Source of the DNA: Bacteroidales bacterium
GTDB lineage: Bacteria; Bacteroidota; Bacteroidia; Bacteroidales; Muribaculaceae
Length of the DNA stretch: 26,043 nt
Direction: 5' to 3'
Assembly (NCBI GenBank): GCA_004555955.1
Contig: SFJG01000024.1
Coordinates: 1-26,043 of the forward strand
Made by a program: the position numbers and the translations under genes. Shown piece by piece: positions 7,827 through 17,733 of the stretch (positions are counted from its first letter, which is position 1; every line of letters starts with the position of its first letter). Below the pieces are notes generated by a model. It ran no database searches. It was not told where the DNA came from and saw only the letters and a program-made list of their open reading frames with translations.

Positions 7827-8258
7827 TTAAAAAAGATATGACACACCAAGCGACAAATAGAAATCGTCGAAATGATTGACATATTGATATTTAGCCTCAG
7901 CGCCTACCGACCATGCATCGTTAATGTCGTACGAGAATCCCGCGCCGACATTCAAGCCAATATTATTATGGTCTTTGCAGTGGAAATACAACGGACCGGC
8001 AAGCGGATAAATCGAAAACGACTTCGGCAAATCGAAGCGATAACGGAAGTCGGCATCGATAGTAAAGGCATTTCCAGAGTCGAAATAATAGTTAAAAGAC
8101 GGTGCAAATTCGAAATTTGCGGGCAAATTGAAAGACATACCCACACCAACGCCGAAATCGCTACGCAAGTTCGCTTTCAGGTCTAACGAACGAAAGCCCA
8201 TAGCCGAGGCACTCACACTCGCCACCAACAGTGACACTATCAACAAAAATCTTTTCAT
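7827..8258 (-). CDS. Small outer-membrane beta-barrel protein
   Basis: A 143-residue protein with a clear signal peptide (MKRFLLIVSLLVASVSASA) and a body of about eight amphipathic strands, such as FEFAPSFNYYF, FTIDADFRYRF, GLNVGAGFSYDI and WSVGAEAKYQY. It ends in LSLGVSYLF; the terminal Phe is the usual outer-membrane insertion signature. Size fits an eight-stranded OmpX/OmpW-like barrel. Role unknown. It is first in the leftward block and has a consensus promoter 27 nt upstream of the start. Confidence 0.8.
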   Translation of the reverse strand: MKRFLLIVSLLVASVSASAMGFRSLDLKANLRSDFGVGVGMSFNLPANFEFAPSFNYYFDSGNAFTIDADFRYRFDLPKSFSIYPLAGPLYFHCKDHNNIGLNVGAGFSYDINDAWSVGAEAKYQYVNHFDDFYLSLGVSYLF

Positions 8259-8284
8259 AACTGTTCATCTGTTAAATTACAAAA

Positions 8285-8316
8285 CAAAAGTAATACAAAG
8301 CGCCCTAAAAAGCAAA
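8285..8316 (-). promoter_or_regulatory. Consensus promoter of the barrel-dehydrogenase operon
   Basis: On the minus strand TTTG (8313-8316), exactly 20 nt, then TACTTTTG (8285-8292): a full match to TTTG-N19-21-TAnnTTTG. The expected transcription start near 8278 leaves a leader of about 20 nt before the ATG at 8258. Confidence 0.7.
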
Positions 8317-8358
8317 TCAAAGCCAACAAAGCAGAAGAAAAATCCCCATACTACACTA

Positions 8359-9192
8359 CTACTCGTTTTTGGCGATTGTTTGGGATTTATATTCCGATGG
8401 GGATAAGCCTGTGTACTGCTTGAAATAGCGGCCGAAGAAAGACTGCTCGGAGAAGTTAAGCCGATTGGCTGCTTCTTTGATGCTGATGTTGGGATTCGAC
8501 AACAATCGCTTGGCTTCGATAACGACAAATAGCGAAATCCAATCGATTGGCGTTCGACCGGACACTTGTCTAATCAATGTGGAAAAATAGCGCGGCGTGA
8601 GGTTCAACAAGTCGGCATAAAATTTCACATTGCGATGCACGGAATAATGCTTGAATAGCGCTATTAAAAATTTCTGAAACACCTTGTCATTGCGCGTTTG
8701 CTGCACAAGAGGCATCGGTGCATTTGAAATAAACGCGTCGACAATTTCATAACAAAATGCCGAAACCAAAGCCGACACAATCGACAAACTCAGCGGGCTT
8801 TCGATGTCTTTGCGCATACGAATCGACATTGCTAACTGCTCAATACGTTTGAATTGCTCGGACGAAAGCGGCACACACGGATGAAAACGAATGTATACGT
8901 GGCTTTGGGTGTTGGAAATCGACTCAAGCGACGAAAGCACGAAGTCGAAATCGGCCGTTCCGGCAATGCCTTCCAAATCGTCGCTAAAACCTTCCACATG
9001 CGTCTGAGAGAAAGCGGTGTAGATATAAAGGTCACCGGCTTTGACAGTGAACAATTTGTCGTCGATTCTCAAAACTATATAGCCTCGACGGCATAGAAGG
9101 AAACCATTACGTTCAAGACAAATCAACATATTTTGTGCTTGTGCGTTTTCCTTGTTGACATCAAACAATTCGATTTTAGGGTCTTCAATCAT
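8359..9192 (-). CDS. AraC-family transcriptional regulator
   Basis: A 277-residue regulator. The N-terminal half (about 1-160) looks like a cupin-type ligand-sensing domain (GYIVLRIDDKLFTVKAGDLYIY). The C-terminal 100 residues form the double helix-turn-helix: the first at about 189-210 (KFYADLLNLTPRYFSTLIRQ), the second at about 236-260 (SIKEAANRLNFSEQSFFGRYFK), closing with TGLSPSEYK, the family signature. It is divergent from the RND efflux cassette with 176 bp between the starts, so control of that pump is the natural prediction. The gene downstream of it (the barrel) has its own promoter. Confidence 0.93.
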   Translation of the reverse strand: MIEDPKIELFDVNKENAQAQNMLICLERNGFLLCRRGYIVLRIDDKLFTVKAGDLYIYTAFSQTHVEGFSDDLEGIAGTADFDFVLSSLESISNTQSHVYIRFHPCVPLSSEQFKRIEQLAMSIRMRKDIESPLSLSIVSALVSAFCYEIVDAFISNAPMPLVQQTRNDKVFQKFLIALFKHYSVHRNVKFYADLLNLTPRYFSTLIRQVSGRTPIDWISLFVVIEAKRLLSNPNISIKEAANRLNFSEQSFFGRYFKQYTGLSPSEYKSQTIAKNE

Positions 9193-9368
9193 ACGTATTT
9201 GACTAATCTATTTGCAAATAAAACTATTTGTTATCAATTATCCAAATTTCAGATATATTAATTTTCATAAAAAAGCACAAATCGTACAATCCTTGATAAT
9301 TATCTACACACATTTAATTACCAAATAATGATAAATTTGCAAAAAATAAAAGAGAAAACTGCAATATT
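9193..9368. promoter_or_regulatory. Divergent regulator/efflux control region
   Basis: AT-rich intergenic DNA between the AraC-type gene and the efflux adaptor. The rightward -7 box TAAATTTG is at 9332-9339, 29 nt before the ATG at 9369; no TTTG -33 box is evident, which would suit an activator-dependent promoter. Two related direct repeats are visible: AATTATCCAAAT (9236-9247) followed by GATA, and AATTACCAAAT (9316-9326) followed by GATA. The second one abuts the -7 box. They are candidate AraC-type operator sites; this is inference. Confidence 0.5.
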
Positions 9369-10439
9369 ATGAAACGATATTTTCCAACAATTTGTGCAAC
9401 AATCATTTTGGCATTGTCTATGCAGTCGTGCCAAAAAGAAGAGAAAGAGTCAAAACTTATTAAAGTTGAGACAATTACAATAGGTAGCGATGCGTCGGCA
9501 ACATCGACCGACTTTCCGGGAAGAGTTAAAGCCTCGGAAGAAGTAAACATGGCGTTCAAAGTAAGCGGAACACTGGCACGGGTCTACGTGGATGAGGGCG
9601 ACAAGGTCAGAAAGGGTCAAATCATTGCGGAACTCGACCCGGTCGACTATCAAACGCAACTCGCAGCAACCGAGGCGGAATATCATAAAATCAAGTCGGA
9701 AGCCGAACGCGTCATCGCTCTATATGCCGACAGTGTTGCTACTGCCGGCGACTACGACAAGGCGCGCTACGGGCTGCAGCAGATTACGGCAAAATACAAA
9801 CATGCCAAAGACCAACTGGCAGACACGCGAATCTATGCGCCTTTTAGCGGCACTATCAAGAAGCGCATCTACGACCCGCCAACAGTTTTAGGTGCAGGAA
9901 TGCCGGTTGTGTCGATAATAACCGACAACAGTCTTGAGATAGAAATCAATATTCCAACATCGGCTTACGTCAACCGAGACCGGTTCACGTCGTTCACTAC
10001 TTCGTTCGACTTCTTGGAGGCGAAAACCGTTGATTTGAAACTCATAAGCATATCTCCGGCAGCGAATGCCAACCAGCTCTACACGGTGCGACTCGCCGTG
10101 CCCAACGGACTGTCGAACCGTCTCTCGCCGGGAATGAATGCGATGGTACGGATTTCGCATGCTAACGCTACCGTCAGCAACAGCATAGAAATACCGTCGT
10201 CGGCTATGTTTGAGGAGAAAGGCAATAGTTTCGTTTGGATTTTCAATGCCTCAAACGGCACAATACATCGTCGGCAAATCGAAGTGGAACGGCTCGATAC
10301 AAAAGGAAATGCCGTAGTAAAATCAGGACTTAAGGCAGGCGATGAGATTGTAACGTCGGGGGTTCACAAACTCAAAGACGGGCAAACGGCGGAACGCCTT
10401 GAACCGATGAGCAAAACAAACGTGGGAGGATTGTTATGA
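9369..10439 (+). CDS. RND efflux periplasmic adaptor lipoprotein
   Basis: A 356-residue membrane fusion protein. The signal peptide ends in the lipobox LSMQSC, so C21 should be lipidated and anchor the protein in the inner membrane. Family features follow: the first lipoyl half (VYVDEGDKVRKGQIIAELDP), a coiled-coil hairpin (about 95-140), the second half (IYAPFSGTIKKR), and the beta-barrel and proximal domain with SGLKAGDEIVTSGVHKLKDGQ near the end. It links the inner-membrane pump to the TolC-like channel. Its TGA overlaps the pump start by 4 bp (ATGA), so translation is coupled. First gene of the cassette. Confidence 0.94.
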   Translation: MKRYFPTICATIILALSMQSCQKEEKESKLIKVETITIGSDASATSTDFPGRVKASEEVNMAFKVSGTLARVYVDEGDKVRKGQIIAELDPVDYQTQLAATEAEYHKIKSEAERVIALYADSVATAGDYDKARYGLQQITAKYKHAKDQLADTRIYAPFSGTIKKRIYDPPTVLGAGMPVVSIITDNSLEIEINIPTSAYVNRDRFTSFTTSFDFLEAKTVDLKLISISPAANANQLYTVRLAVPNGLSNRLSPGMNAMVRISHANATVSNSIEIPSSAMFEEKGNSFVWIFNASNGTIHRRQIEVERLDTKGNAVVKSGLKAGDEIVTSGVHKLKDGQTAERLEPMSKTNVGGLL

Positions 10440-13400
10440 TAGACTTAGGCAAATGGGCTTTCGACAATAAAAAGTTGGTCTACTTTTTACTTGCCGTTCT
10501 TCTCGTAGGCGGTCTGTTCTACGCTTACCAAATGAGTAAACTCGAAGACCCGGAGATTAAAGTAAAGACGGCGATGGTAGTAGCCATACGCCCGGGTGCA
10601 TCGGCACACGAAATGGAGATGGAGGTCACGGAGGCACTGGAGAAGAGCATCCGAACAATTGGCGAAGTCGACTATATCAACAGTTGGTCGTACAACGATA
10701 TGGCAATTCTGCAAGTTGAGATGAAGCGAACGGTGCCCGACGACGACATTGAACAATATTGGGATTTGCTACGGCGCAAAGTGTCGGATACCGAAGCAAA
10801 ACTGCCCGACGGCACTTCGGTATCGGTACAAGACGATTTCGGATTGGTCTACGGAATGTTCTATGCGCTGACAGGCGATGGCGTCGACGAGCGCAAGCTC
10901 TCCGACTATGCTCGGTTGATACAACGCGAGTTGACAAACATCGACGGCGTTGCCCGCGTACAGATTTACGGCGAGCGCGAAGAATGTATCAACATAGAAA
11001 TGCAGCCTGAACGGATGGCAACATTAGGCGTTTCGCCTGCCGAGATACTTGCCACACTCAACGGACAAAACGGCATTTACTATACAGGCTACTACGACAA
11101 CGGGCCAAAGCGCGTGCGTGTAGCTGTAACAGATAAGTTCAAGCAAGTCGAGCAAATACGACAAATGATAATACAAGGTCACGAAGACGACCAACTTCGA
11201 ATGAGCGACATTGCAATTATCGAAAACGGCTATGCCGAGCCGATACGCAACTCGATGAAATTCAACGATGAGCCGGCGCTGGGCATTGCCGTAGCCGCCT
11301 CGTCGGGGTCTGACATTGTCAAGGTCGGCAAATTGGTCGAACAGCGCTTGGCAGAACTCAAAGCCGAGCATTTCAGCGCCGGAGTGGAGTATCACAAGGT
11401 GTTCTACCAGCCCGAACGAGTCATCGATGCGTTGTCGACGTTCTTCACCAACCTTATAGAATCAGTGGCCATCGTCGTTGCGATTCTTATGCTTGCTATG
11501 GGCTGGAGAAGCGGTGTTATTATCGGAATAAGTTTGGTCATTATTGTCATCGGTAGTTTCTTGATATTGGGATTAGCCGACGGGTCGATGCAACGCGTGT
11601 CGCTCGCCTCATTCATCTTGGCAATGGGTATGCTTGTCGACAATGCAATAGTGATAGTCGACGGCATTTTGGTAGACCTCAAACGAGGCTTGCCGCGCAG
11701 AGAAGCACTGACACAAATAGGCAAAAAGACAGCCATGCCATTGCTGGGTGCTACGCTGATAGCGATACTGGCATTCTTGCCGGTATTCCTCTCGCCCGAC
11801 ACGGCAGGCGTGTATGTACGCGACTTGTTTATCGTGCTCGGCGTTTCGCTTATGCTAAGTTGGATTTTGGCTCTCGTGCACGTACCGTTGATGGCAGACA
11901 ATTGGATAAAGACTCACAAGACAGCAGAATCGAAAGCCACCGGCTACAGCTTCGCACACCAATGGTTGCGCAAAAGCCTGGCATTCTGTCTGCGCCATCG
12001 CCTTGCCACAATAATCATAGCCTTAATCTTGGTCGGCTTAAGTGGTTACGGTTACGGATTTATGCGCCATGGATTCTTCCCTGACATGGAGTACGACCAA
12101 CTCTATATGGAATACAAATTGCCGGAAGGGACGAATTCAGACAAAGTAGCCGCCGACCTCGAAGAGATAAGGCATCGACTGCAAAAGCTGCCCTACATCG
12201 GCGACATAACGACGTCGGTTGGCAGCACACCGGCACGCTACAACCTGGTGCGAAGCATAGCAACTCCATCGCTCGCTTATGGTGAATTGATTATCAATTT
12301 CGAGTCGGCAGAATCGCTCGAAGAGCACATCGACAGCCTTCAGCAAGAGATTGAAGCCCTCTATCCCGACGCTTACATCAAGTTGAAGCGCTACAACATT
12401 ATGTATAAAAAATACCCGATAGAGGCACTCTTTACCGGACCCGACCCGGCGGTACTTCACCAGCTTGCCGACTCGGCACGCGCTATTATGGACAATTCAC
12501 CGGTAGTAACAATGACCACCACCGATTGGGAGCCGGCAATACCCGTTCTCGACATTGACTACAACCAAACTGCGGCACGACGCTCTTCGCTTTCGCGGCA
12601 AGACATTGCCACATCGGTTCTGACAGCAGCCGGCGGAATACCTATCGGCTATTTCTACGAAGGAATTCATAAAAACACCATTTATATAAAATGCGTTGAG
12701 CCCGACGGAAGCAAGTTGGACAACTTGGAAAACGTACCTGTATTCTCTACGCTACCAAACATCAACGGCATTATCAACAAAGACGCCATTATGGCGGTAC
12801 GTTCCGGCACACTCAACCTGGATGAGATTATAGAAACAGTCAATCAAACGACGCCGCTAAATCAGGTAAGCAACGGCATAAATGTGCGCTGGGAAGACCC
12901 GGTTGTGCCACGCTGCAACGGGCAACGCTCGCAGATGGTGATGTGCTCCCCCGCTGCCGGCTACGAGACCGAAAAAGCAAGAACTATTATTGCCGAAAAA
13001 ATCGAGCAAATTCCACTCCCTCCGGGATATGAACTAAAATGGATGGGCGAAAAAGACGCAAGCACACAAACAATGCACTATCTCTTCGAGAACGTACCAT
13101 TAGGGGTTGTACTTATGCTCGCCATACTCATTATGCTTTTCAAAGACTACCGCAAGCCGACAATAATAATCTGTTGCATTCCGCTGTTGGCAATAGGAAT
13201 CGTGTCGGCAATGCTCATCTCCGGACAATCATTCACCTTCTGCGCAATTGTAGGCGCTTTAGGGCTGGTTGGTATGCTTATTAAAAACTGCATAGTGCTT
13301 ATGGACGAAATCAACATACAATTGGCGAGCGGAATCGACCCGACAGAGGCTTTGCTGAAAAGCTCGGAGAGCCGCATGCGCCCGGTGATGATGGCTTCGC

Positions 13401-13555
13401 TCACAACGATTCTCGGCATGATACCACTGCTAACCGATTCTATGTTCGGCTCGATGGCTGCAACGATTATGGGAGGATTGCTATTCTCGTCGGTTGCAAC
13501 GCTAATATTCATGCCGGTACTTTACGCTCTATTCTTTAAAATTAAAATGAAATGA
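10436..13555 (+). CDS. RND efflux transporter permease (AcrB-like)
   Basis: A 1039-residue inner-membrane proton-driven exporter, the usual length for the AcrB/HAE superfamily. There are two repeats, each a transmembrane helix, a large periplasmic loop and a helix bundle. The helix-4 proton-relay region reads GMLVDNAIVIVDG: D402 is retained, while the second aspartate of AcrB-type VDD is replaced by N403, as I recall for a large subgroup of these pumps. The second half contains ALGLVGMLIKNCIVLMDEI and closes with SVATLIFMPVLYALFF. Exported substrates cannot be predicted; no heavy-metal Met/His motifs stand out. It overlaps both neighbours by 4 bp (ATGA). Confidence 0.95.
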   Translation: MIDLGKWAFDNKKLVYFLLAVLLVGGLFYAYQMSKLEDPEIKVKTAMVVAIRPGASAHEMEMEVTEALEKSIRTIGEVDYINSWSYNDMAILQVEMKRTVPDDDIEQYWDLLRRKVSDTEAKLPDGTSVSVQDDFGLVYGMFYALTGDGVDERKLSDYARLIQRELTNIDGVARVQIYGEREECINIEMQPERMATLGVSPAEILATLNGQNGIYYTGYYDNGPKRVRVAVTDKFKQVEQIRQMIIQGHEDDQLRMSDIAIIENGYAEPIRNSMKFNDEPALGIAVAASSGSDIVKVGKLVEQRLAELKAEHFSAGVEYHKVFYQPERVIDALSTFFTNLIESVAIVVAILMLAMGWRSGVIIGISLVIIVIGSFLILGLADGSMQRVSLASFILAMGMLVDNAIVIVDGILVDLKRGLPRREALTQIGKKTAMPLLGATLIAILAFLPVFLSPDTAGVYVRDLFIVLGVSLMLSWILALVHVPLMADNWIKTHKTAESKATGYSFAHQWLRKSLAFCLRHRLATIIIALILVGLSGYGYGFMRHGFFPDMEYDQLYMEYKLPEGTNSDKVAADLEEIRHRLQKLPYIGDITTSVGSTPARYNLVRSIATPSLAYGELIINFESAESLEEHIDSLQQEIEALYPDAYIKLKRYNIMYKKYPIEALFTGPDPAVLHQLADSARAIMDNSPVVTMTTTDWEPAIPVLDIDYNQTAARRSSLSRQDIATSVLTAAGGIPIGYFYEGIHKNTIYIKCVEPDGSKLDNLENVPVFSTLPNINGIINKDAIMAVRSGTLNLDEIIETVNQTTPLNQVSNGINVRWEDPVVPRCNGQRSQMVMCSPAAGYETEKARTIIAEKIEQIPLPPGYELKWMGEKDASTQTMHYLFENVPLGVVLMLAILIMLFKDYRKPTIIICCIPLLAIGIVSAMLISGQSFTFCAIVGALGLVGMLIKNCIVLMDEINIQLASGIDPTEALLKSSESRMRPVMMASLTTILGMIPLLTDSMFGSMAATIMGGLLFSSVATLIFMPVLYALFFKIKMK

Positions 13556-14892
13556 AACGATTAATATTATTTTCCGCCCTTGCAGGATTTGCGATTTCGG
13601 CAGTTGCACAAACTCGGCTTTCGCTCGAAGAATGCATCGAATTGGCAAAGACAAACAACAAGCGCATCGAAGCGGCTAACTACAGCCTAAGCGCCGGCGA
13701 GTATGAGCAAAAGAGCGCCAAAGCGTTGTTCTTCCCCAACCTAACGCTCACCGGGAATGCCATCTACACAACAGCCAACGGTTCGTACGACTCAGGTGCC
13801 GGGCAGTTGCCGATTGTCGAAGGCGGAGCAATTTCGCCCGACAAATATGCCCTGTTTCCCGGCTTGAAGCTATCTTACGACGTCGATTGGCTTGCATCAG
13901 CAGGCGTCAAAATCGAGCAACCGATTTATATGGGCGGCAAGATTCAGACAGGCTATCGAATGTCGAAACTTGCCAACAACATATACCGACAAAACAAGCG
14001 ATTGACCGAGTCGGAAATCGTTGTTGCCACATCGAAGGCTTATGCCAATATGGTCAAAGCCGGAGAATTGCTGAAAGTTGCCAATTCATACAACTCTTTG
14101 CTGACGGAATTGCTCCGCACGGTCGAATCGGCATACCGACACGGCGTGAAGCAGAAAAACGATGTGCTGAAAGTTAAGGTAAAACTTAACGAGAGCGAAC
14201 TGAATATGCGTAAGGCAGAAAATGCTCTGCGATTGGCAAAGATGAACCTTTGTCACGAGATTGGACGCCCTATCGACGACGACATCGAGACGACCACCGA
14301 CCTACCCGACGTTTCGCCGGAGAAAGATGCTCAACACGATATCTTCGACCGCCCGGAATACCTCATCGTTGAGAGTCAAAGCGACTTGGCTAAAGAGAAT
14401 ATCGCTCTTGCCAAAAGCGACTACATGCCGCAAGTAGGATTAGTCGGACAATACGGTTATGCAAACGGGATAAAACTCAACGGGTCAAAACTCATCGACA
14501 ATTGGAACTTTCTTGTCGGTGTACAAGTGTCGATACCACTCTACGACTTCGGACATCGAACCAACAAAATCAAATCAGCCAAAGCGCAGTACGCCAAGGC
14601 ATTAGCCGACCGTCAATACACCGACGAAATGCTATCGCTCGAGGTTGCACAATCTTATAACAACTTAGACGAAGCTTTTTTGGAAAAACAGCTTGCCGCG
14701 TCGACTGTCGAGTCGGCTAACGAAAACCTGCGCACGAGCCGCCTTCAGTATGAGAAAGGCACAGAAACGCTTTCCGACTATCTCGAAGCGCAAACCATTT
14801 GGCAACAGGCGCAACAAACCGAGATTGAAGCTCGTATCAACTGCTACGTCAAGTGGCTTGAATACCGCAAATCAGTTGGAAAAATCAACTGA
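13552..14892 (+). CDS. TolC-family outer-membrane efflux channel
   Basis: A 446-residue protein with a signal peptide (MKRLILFSALAGFAISAVAQ). It has the internally repeated OEP structure: LSLEECIELAKTNNKRIEAA at the start of the first repeat, long coiled-coil helices, a strand segment (VQVSIPLYDFGHR) in the second repeat, and RTSRLQYEKGTETLSDYLEAQ before the last helix. It provides the outer-membrane duct of the tripartite pump. Its ATG overlaps the pump stop (ATGA). The gene ends only 12 bp from the end of the convergent uvrA, with no hairpin terminator between them. Confidence 0.94.
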   Translation: MKRLILFSALAGFAISAVAQTRLSLEECIELAKTNNKRIEAANYSLSAGEYEQKSAKALFFPNLTLTGNAIYTTANGSYDSGAGQLPIVEGGAISPDKYALFPGLKLSYDVDWLASAGVKIEQPIYMGGKIQTGYRMSKLANNIYRQNKRLTESEIVVATSKAYANMVKAGELLKVANSYNSLLTELLRTVESAYRHGVKQKNDVLKVKVKLNESELNMRKAENALRLAKMNLCHEIGRPIDDDIETTTDLPDVSPEKDAQHDIFDRPEYLIVESQSDLAKENIALAKSDYMPQVGLVGQYGYANGIKLNGSKLIDNWNFLVGVQVSIPLYDFGHRTNKIKSAKAQYAKALADRQYTDEMLSLEVAQSYNNLDEAFLEKQLAASTVESANENLRTSRLQYEKGTETLSDYLEAQTIWQQAQQTEIEARINCYVKWLEYRKSVGKIN

Positions 14893-14904
14893 TTGGACGG
14901 CAGG

Positions 14905-17733
14905 TTAGATTTCTTTGCGGAGGAAACGCCCGGTGATTGACTTTTTAGATTTGGCGATTTGCTCGGGAGTGCCCTCAGCAACGATGCGACCGCCCTCAGT
15001 ACCGCCGTCGGGACCCATGTCAACAACATAGTCGGCGCATTTTATCACGTCCATGTTGTGCTCGATAACCAGCACGGTATTGCCCTTGTCGACCAATGCA
15101 TTAAGCACATCGAGCAAAAGGCTGATGTCGTGGAAATGCAAGCCGGTAGTCGGCTCGTCGAGGATGAAGAGCGTTTTGCCGGTGTCGGGACGCGAAAGAT
15201 GCAGCGCCAACTTGATGCGCTGGCATTCGCCGCCGGAGAGCGTCGATGACGGTTGTCCAAGTTTGACGTATCCAAGACCAACGCTTTGCAACACACGGAG
15301 TTTGCGAGCTATTGATGGTATGTTCTCAAAAAATTCGGCGGCTTGATTGATTGTCATGTCGAGCACATCGGCAATAGATTTGCCTTTGTAGCGCACTTCG
15401 AGTGTTTCGCGGTCGAAACGCTTTCCGCCGCATGCAGGACAGGTCACAAATACGTTCGGCAAGAAATTCATTTCGATTGTCTTGTAGCCGTTGCCTTTAC
15501 ATTCGGGACATTTGCCGCCGCCTGTTGCGTTGAACGAAAAACGTCCGGGGCGATATCCGCGAATTCGCGACTCCGGAAGGCGTACAAACACATCACGAAT
15601 GTCGTCCCACAACTTTGTGTAAGTTGCCGGATTCGACCGAGGCAAGCGCCCTATCGGCGATTGGTCGATGGTGATTATCTTATTCAGATTTTCGACGCCT
15701 TCAACCGATTTGTATGGCAGAGCATCGGCAAGCGATTTGTGGAAAATTTGGCTCAATATTGGCTGCAGCGTGCCGTTGACAAGCGACGACTTTCCGCTGC
15801 CGCTTACACCGGTTACGCACACAAACATTCCTAACGGCAACGTAAAATCGACCGATTTCAAATTGTTGCCCTTACAGCCGCGAAGCGTTAGCGTCTTGCC
15901 GTTGCCCGCACGACGTCGGTCGGGCACGGGAATGCAATCCTTTCCGTTGAGATAGCGCGATGTCATGGTGTCTGCCCTTAACATCTCGTCGGGAGTTCCG
16001 GCAAAAACGACGTTGCCACCAGCACGACCTGCCCCGGGTCCGATGTCGATAACGTAGTCGGCTTGGAGCATAATATCCTTATCGTGTTCGACCACGATTA
16101 TCGTATTGTCGCTGTCGCGCAACTGCTTCAACGACTCGATCAAGCGCTCGTTGTCGCGCTGATGCAACCCGATGCTGGGTTCGTCGAGGATGTAGGTAAC
16201 GTTGACAAGTTGTGAGCCGAGTTGAGTAGCCAAACGGATGCGCTGGCTTTCGCCGCCACTAAGTGTAGATGAGCCACGGATGAGCGAGAGGTAGCCCAAT
16301 CCGACTTGACACATAAACGACAACCGCGACTTGATTTCTTTAATAATTTCGCGAGCAATGATATTTTGCGTGTCGCTGAGTCGGTCAGCAACGCTGTCGA
16401 ACCACACCTTCAGGTCGGAAATCTGCATTGCCGATAAGTCGTAGATGCTCTTGCCCGCCACGAAAAAGTGCATAGCCTCTTTGTTGAGCCGTGCCCCGTG
16501 ACATTCCGGACATACGATAGACGAAAAGAATCGATTCGTCCGTTTTTGCTCAAAGGTGGAATCGTCATCGTCTTGTTGCGATTCGACAAACTTCAGCACG
16601 CCGTCGAACGTTGCGTAAGAATCGAACGTTGAAACTTCCGACGACAACGCAAGCCTTTCGCCGGTGCCGTTCAAGATGTCGTTGAGCAAGTCGTCGGGAA
16701 GCTGCTCTATCGGTGTTTTTAGCGTAAAGCCATAGTTTTCGCACAGTGCGGCTATCTGATTAAAAATCAGAGTATTCTTATAAGAGCCGAGCGGAAGAAT
16801 ACCACCGGAATGAATGGATTTCGACTTGTCGGGAATGATTTTATCCTTGTCGACAACATTGACGTAACCGAGTCCTTTACAGTGCGGACACGCACCGAGA
16901 GGCGAGTTGAACGAAAAGTTGTGCGGCGCCGGCTCGCGATAAGAAAGCCCGGTAGCGGGGTCCATAAGCGTTTTGCTGTAATAGCCGACTTCATCGGCGT
17001 CGACGTCGTAAATCATTACCAACCCGCCGGCTTGCTTCATTGCCAAAGCCACGGTGTCGGACAGTCGATGTCGGTCGGTGTCGACAGCTTTCAACTTATC
17101 GACAACGAGTTCAATATTATGGTTACGATATCGGTCGACTTTCATACCGGCAACGAGTTCGCAAATTTCGCCGTCGACGCGCACGTTAAGATACCCCTTG
17201 CGGCGATATTGTTCAAACAGGTCTTTGTAATGACCCTTTCGGTTGTTGACGAGCGGCGCGAGAATCATCGTTTTCTTGCCGGCATATTTTTGAAGGATAA
17301 GGTCGACGATTTGCTGCTCGCTGTATTTCACCATCTTCTCGCCGGAGAGATACGAAACTGCTTCGCCGATGCGGGCATAGAGCAACCGCAAGAAGTCGTA
17401 GACTTCGGTGATAGTACCTATTGTGCTTCGCGGGTTCTTGTTGATTGTTTTTTGTTCAATCGAAATGACAGGCGTCAAGCCCTCAATTTTGTCGACATCC
17501 GGGCGTTCAAGCCCGCCGAGCATACGCCGCGCATATGCCGAAAACGTGTCGATGTAGCGACGTTGCCCCTCTGCATAGATGGTATCGAACGCAAGCGACG
17601 ACTTTCCGCTACCGCTTAGTCCGGTAATTACGGTCAACTTATTATGAGGTATCTCGACGTCAATATTTTTGAGGTTATGGACGCGAGCACCTTCCACTAA
17701 TATTGTGTCGTCGATGTCGTTCGAATGTATCAT
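14905..17733 (-). CDS. uvrA: Excinuclease ABC subunit UvrA
   Basis: A 942-residue DNA damage sensor of nucleotide excision repair, full length for the family. Both ABC ATPase modules are complete: Walker A GLSGSGKSS (38-46) and GVSGSGKSS, signatures LSGGESQRIRLA and LSGGECQRIKLA, Walker B regions ILDEPSIGLHQRD and ILDEPTTGLHFHD. Zinc-binding CxxC pairs are present: CPHC, CPEC(HG), CPEC(KG) and CPAC. It dimerises, loads UvrB on lesions and leaves. The ATG overlaps the stop of the lytic transglycosylase gene by 4 bp (ATGA), an unusual partner for a repair gene; it is the last gene of the leftward block. Confidence 0.98.
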   Translation of the reverse strand: MIHSNDIDDTILVEGARVHNLKNIDVEIPHNKLTVITGLSGSGKSSLAFDTIYAEGQRRYIDTFSAYARRMLGGLERPDVDKIEGLTPVISIEQKTINKNPRSTIGTITEVYDFLRLLYARIGEAVSYLSGEKMVKYSEQQIVDLILQKYAGKKTMILAPLVNNRKGHYKDLFEQYRRKGYLNVRVDGEICELVAGMKVDRYRNHNIELVVDKLKAVDTDRHRLSDTVALAMKQAGGLVMIYDVDADEVGYYSKTLMDPATGLSYREPAPHNFSFNSPLGACPHCKGLGYVNVVDKDKIIPDKSKSIHSGGILPLGSYKNTLIFNQIAALCENYGFTLKTPIEQLPDDLLNDILNGTGERLALSSEVSTFDSYATFDGVLKFVESQQDDDDSTFEQKRTNRFFSSIVCPECHGARLNKEAMHFFVAGKSIYDLSAMQISDLKVWFDSVADRLSDTQNIIAREIIKEIKSRLSFMCQVGLGYLSLIRGSSTLSGGESQRIRLATQLGSQLVNVTYILDEPSIGLHQRDNERLIESLKQLRDSDNTIIVVEHDKDIMLQADYVIDIGPGAGRAGGNVVFAGTPDEMLRADTMTSRYLNGKDCIPVPDRRRAGNGKTLTLRGCKGNNLKSVDFTLPLGMFVCVTGVSGSGKSSLVNGTLQPILSQIFHKSLADALPYKSVEGVENLNKIITIDQSPIGRLPRSNPATYTKLWDDIRDVFVRLPESRIRGYRPGRFSFNATGGGKCPECKGNGYKTIEMNFLPNVFVTCPACGGKRFDRETLEVRYKGKSIADVLDMTINQAAEFFENIPSIARKLRVLQSVGLGYVKLGQPSSTLSGGECQRIKLALHLSRPDTGKTLFILDEPTTGLHFHDISLLLDVLNALVDKGNTVLVIEHNMDVIKCADYVVDMGPDGGTEGGRIVAEGTPEQIAKSKKSITGRFLRKEI

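Noticed and set aside
9369..14892. Heavy-metal (CusA-type) efflux system
   Set aside because: The pump lacks the Met/His-rich features and the helix-4 motif of metal RND pumps; it reads as a general HAE-type exporter.
16810..17619. 269-codon open frame antisense to uvrA
   Set aside because: UvrA is unambiguous on the other strand; the frame arises from codon composition.
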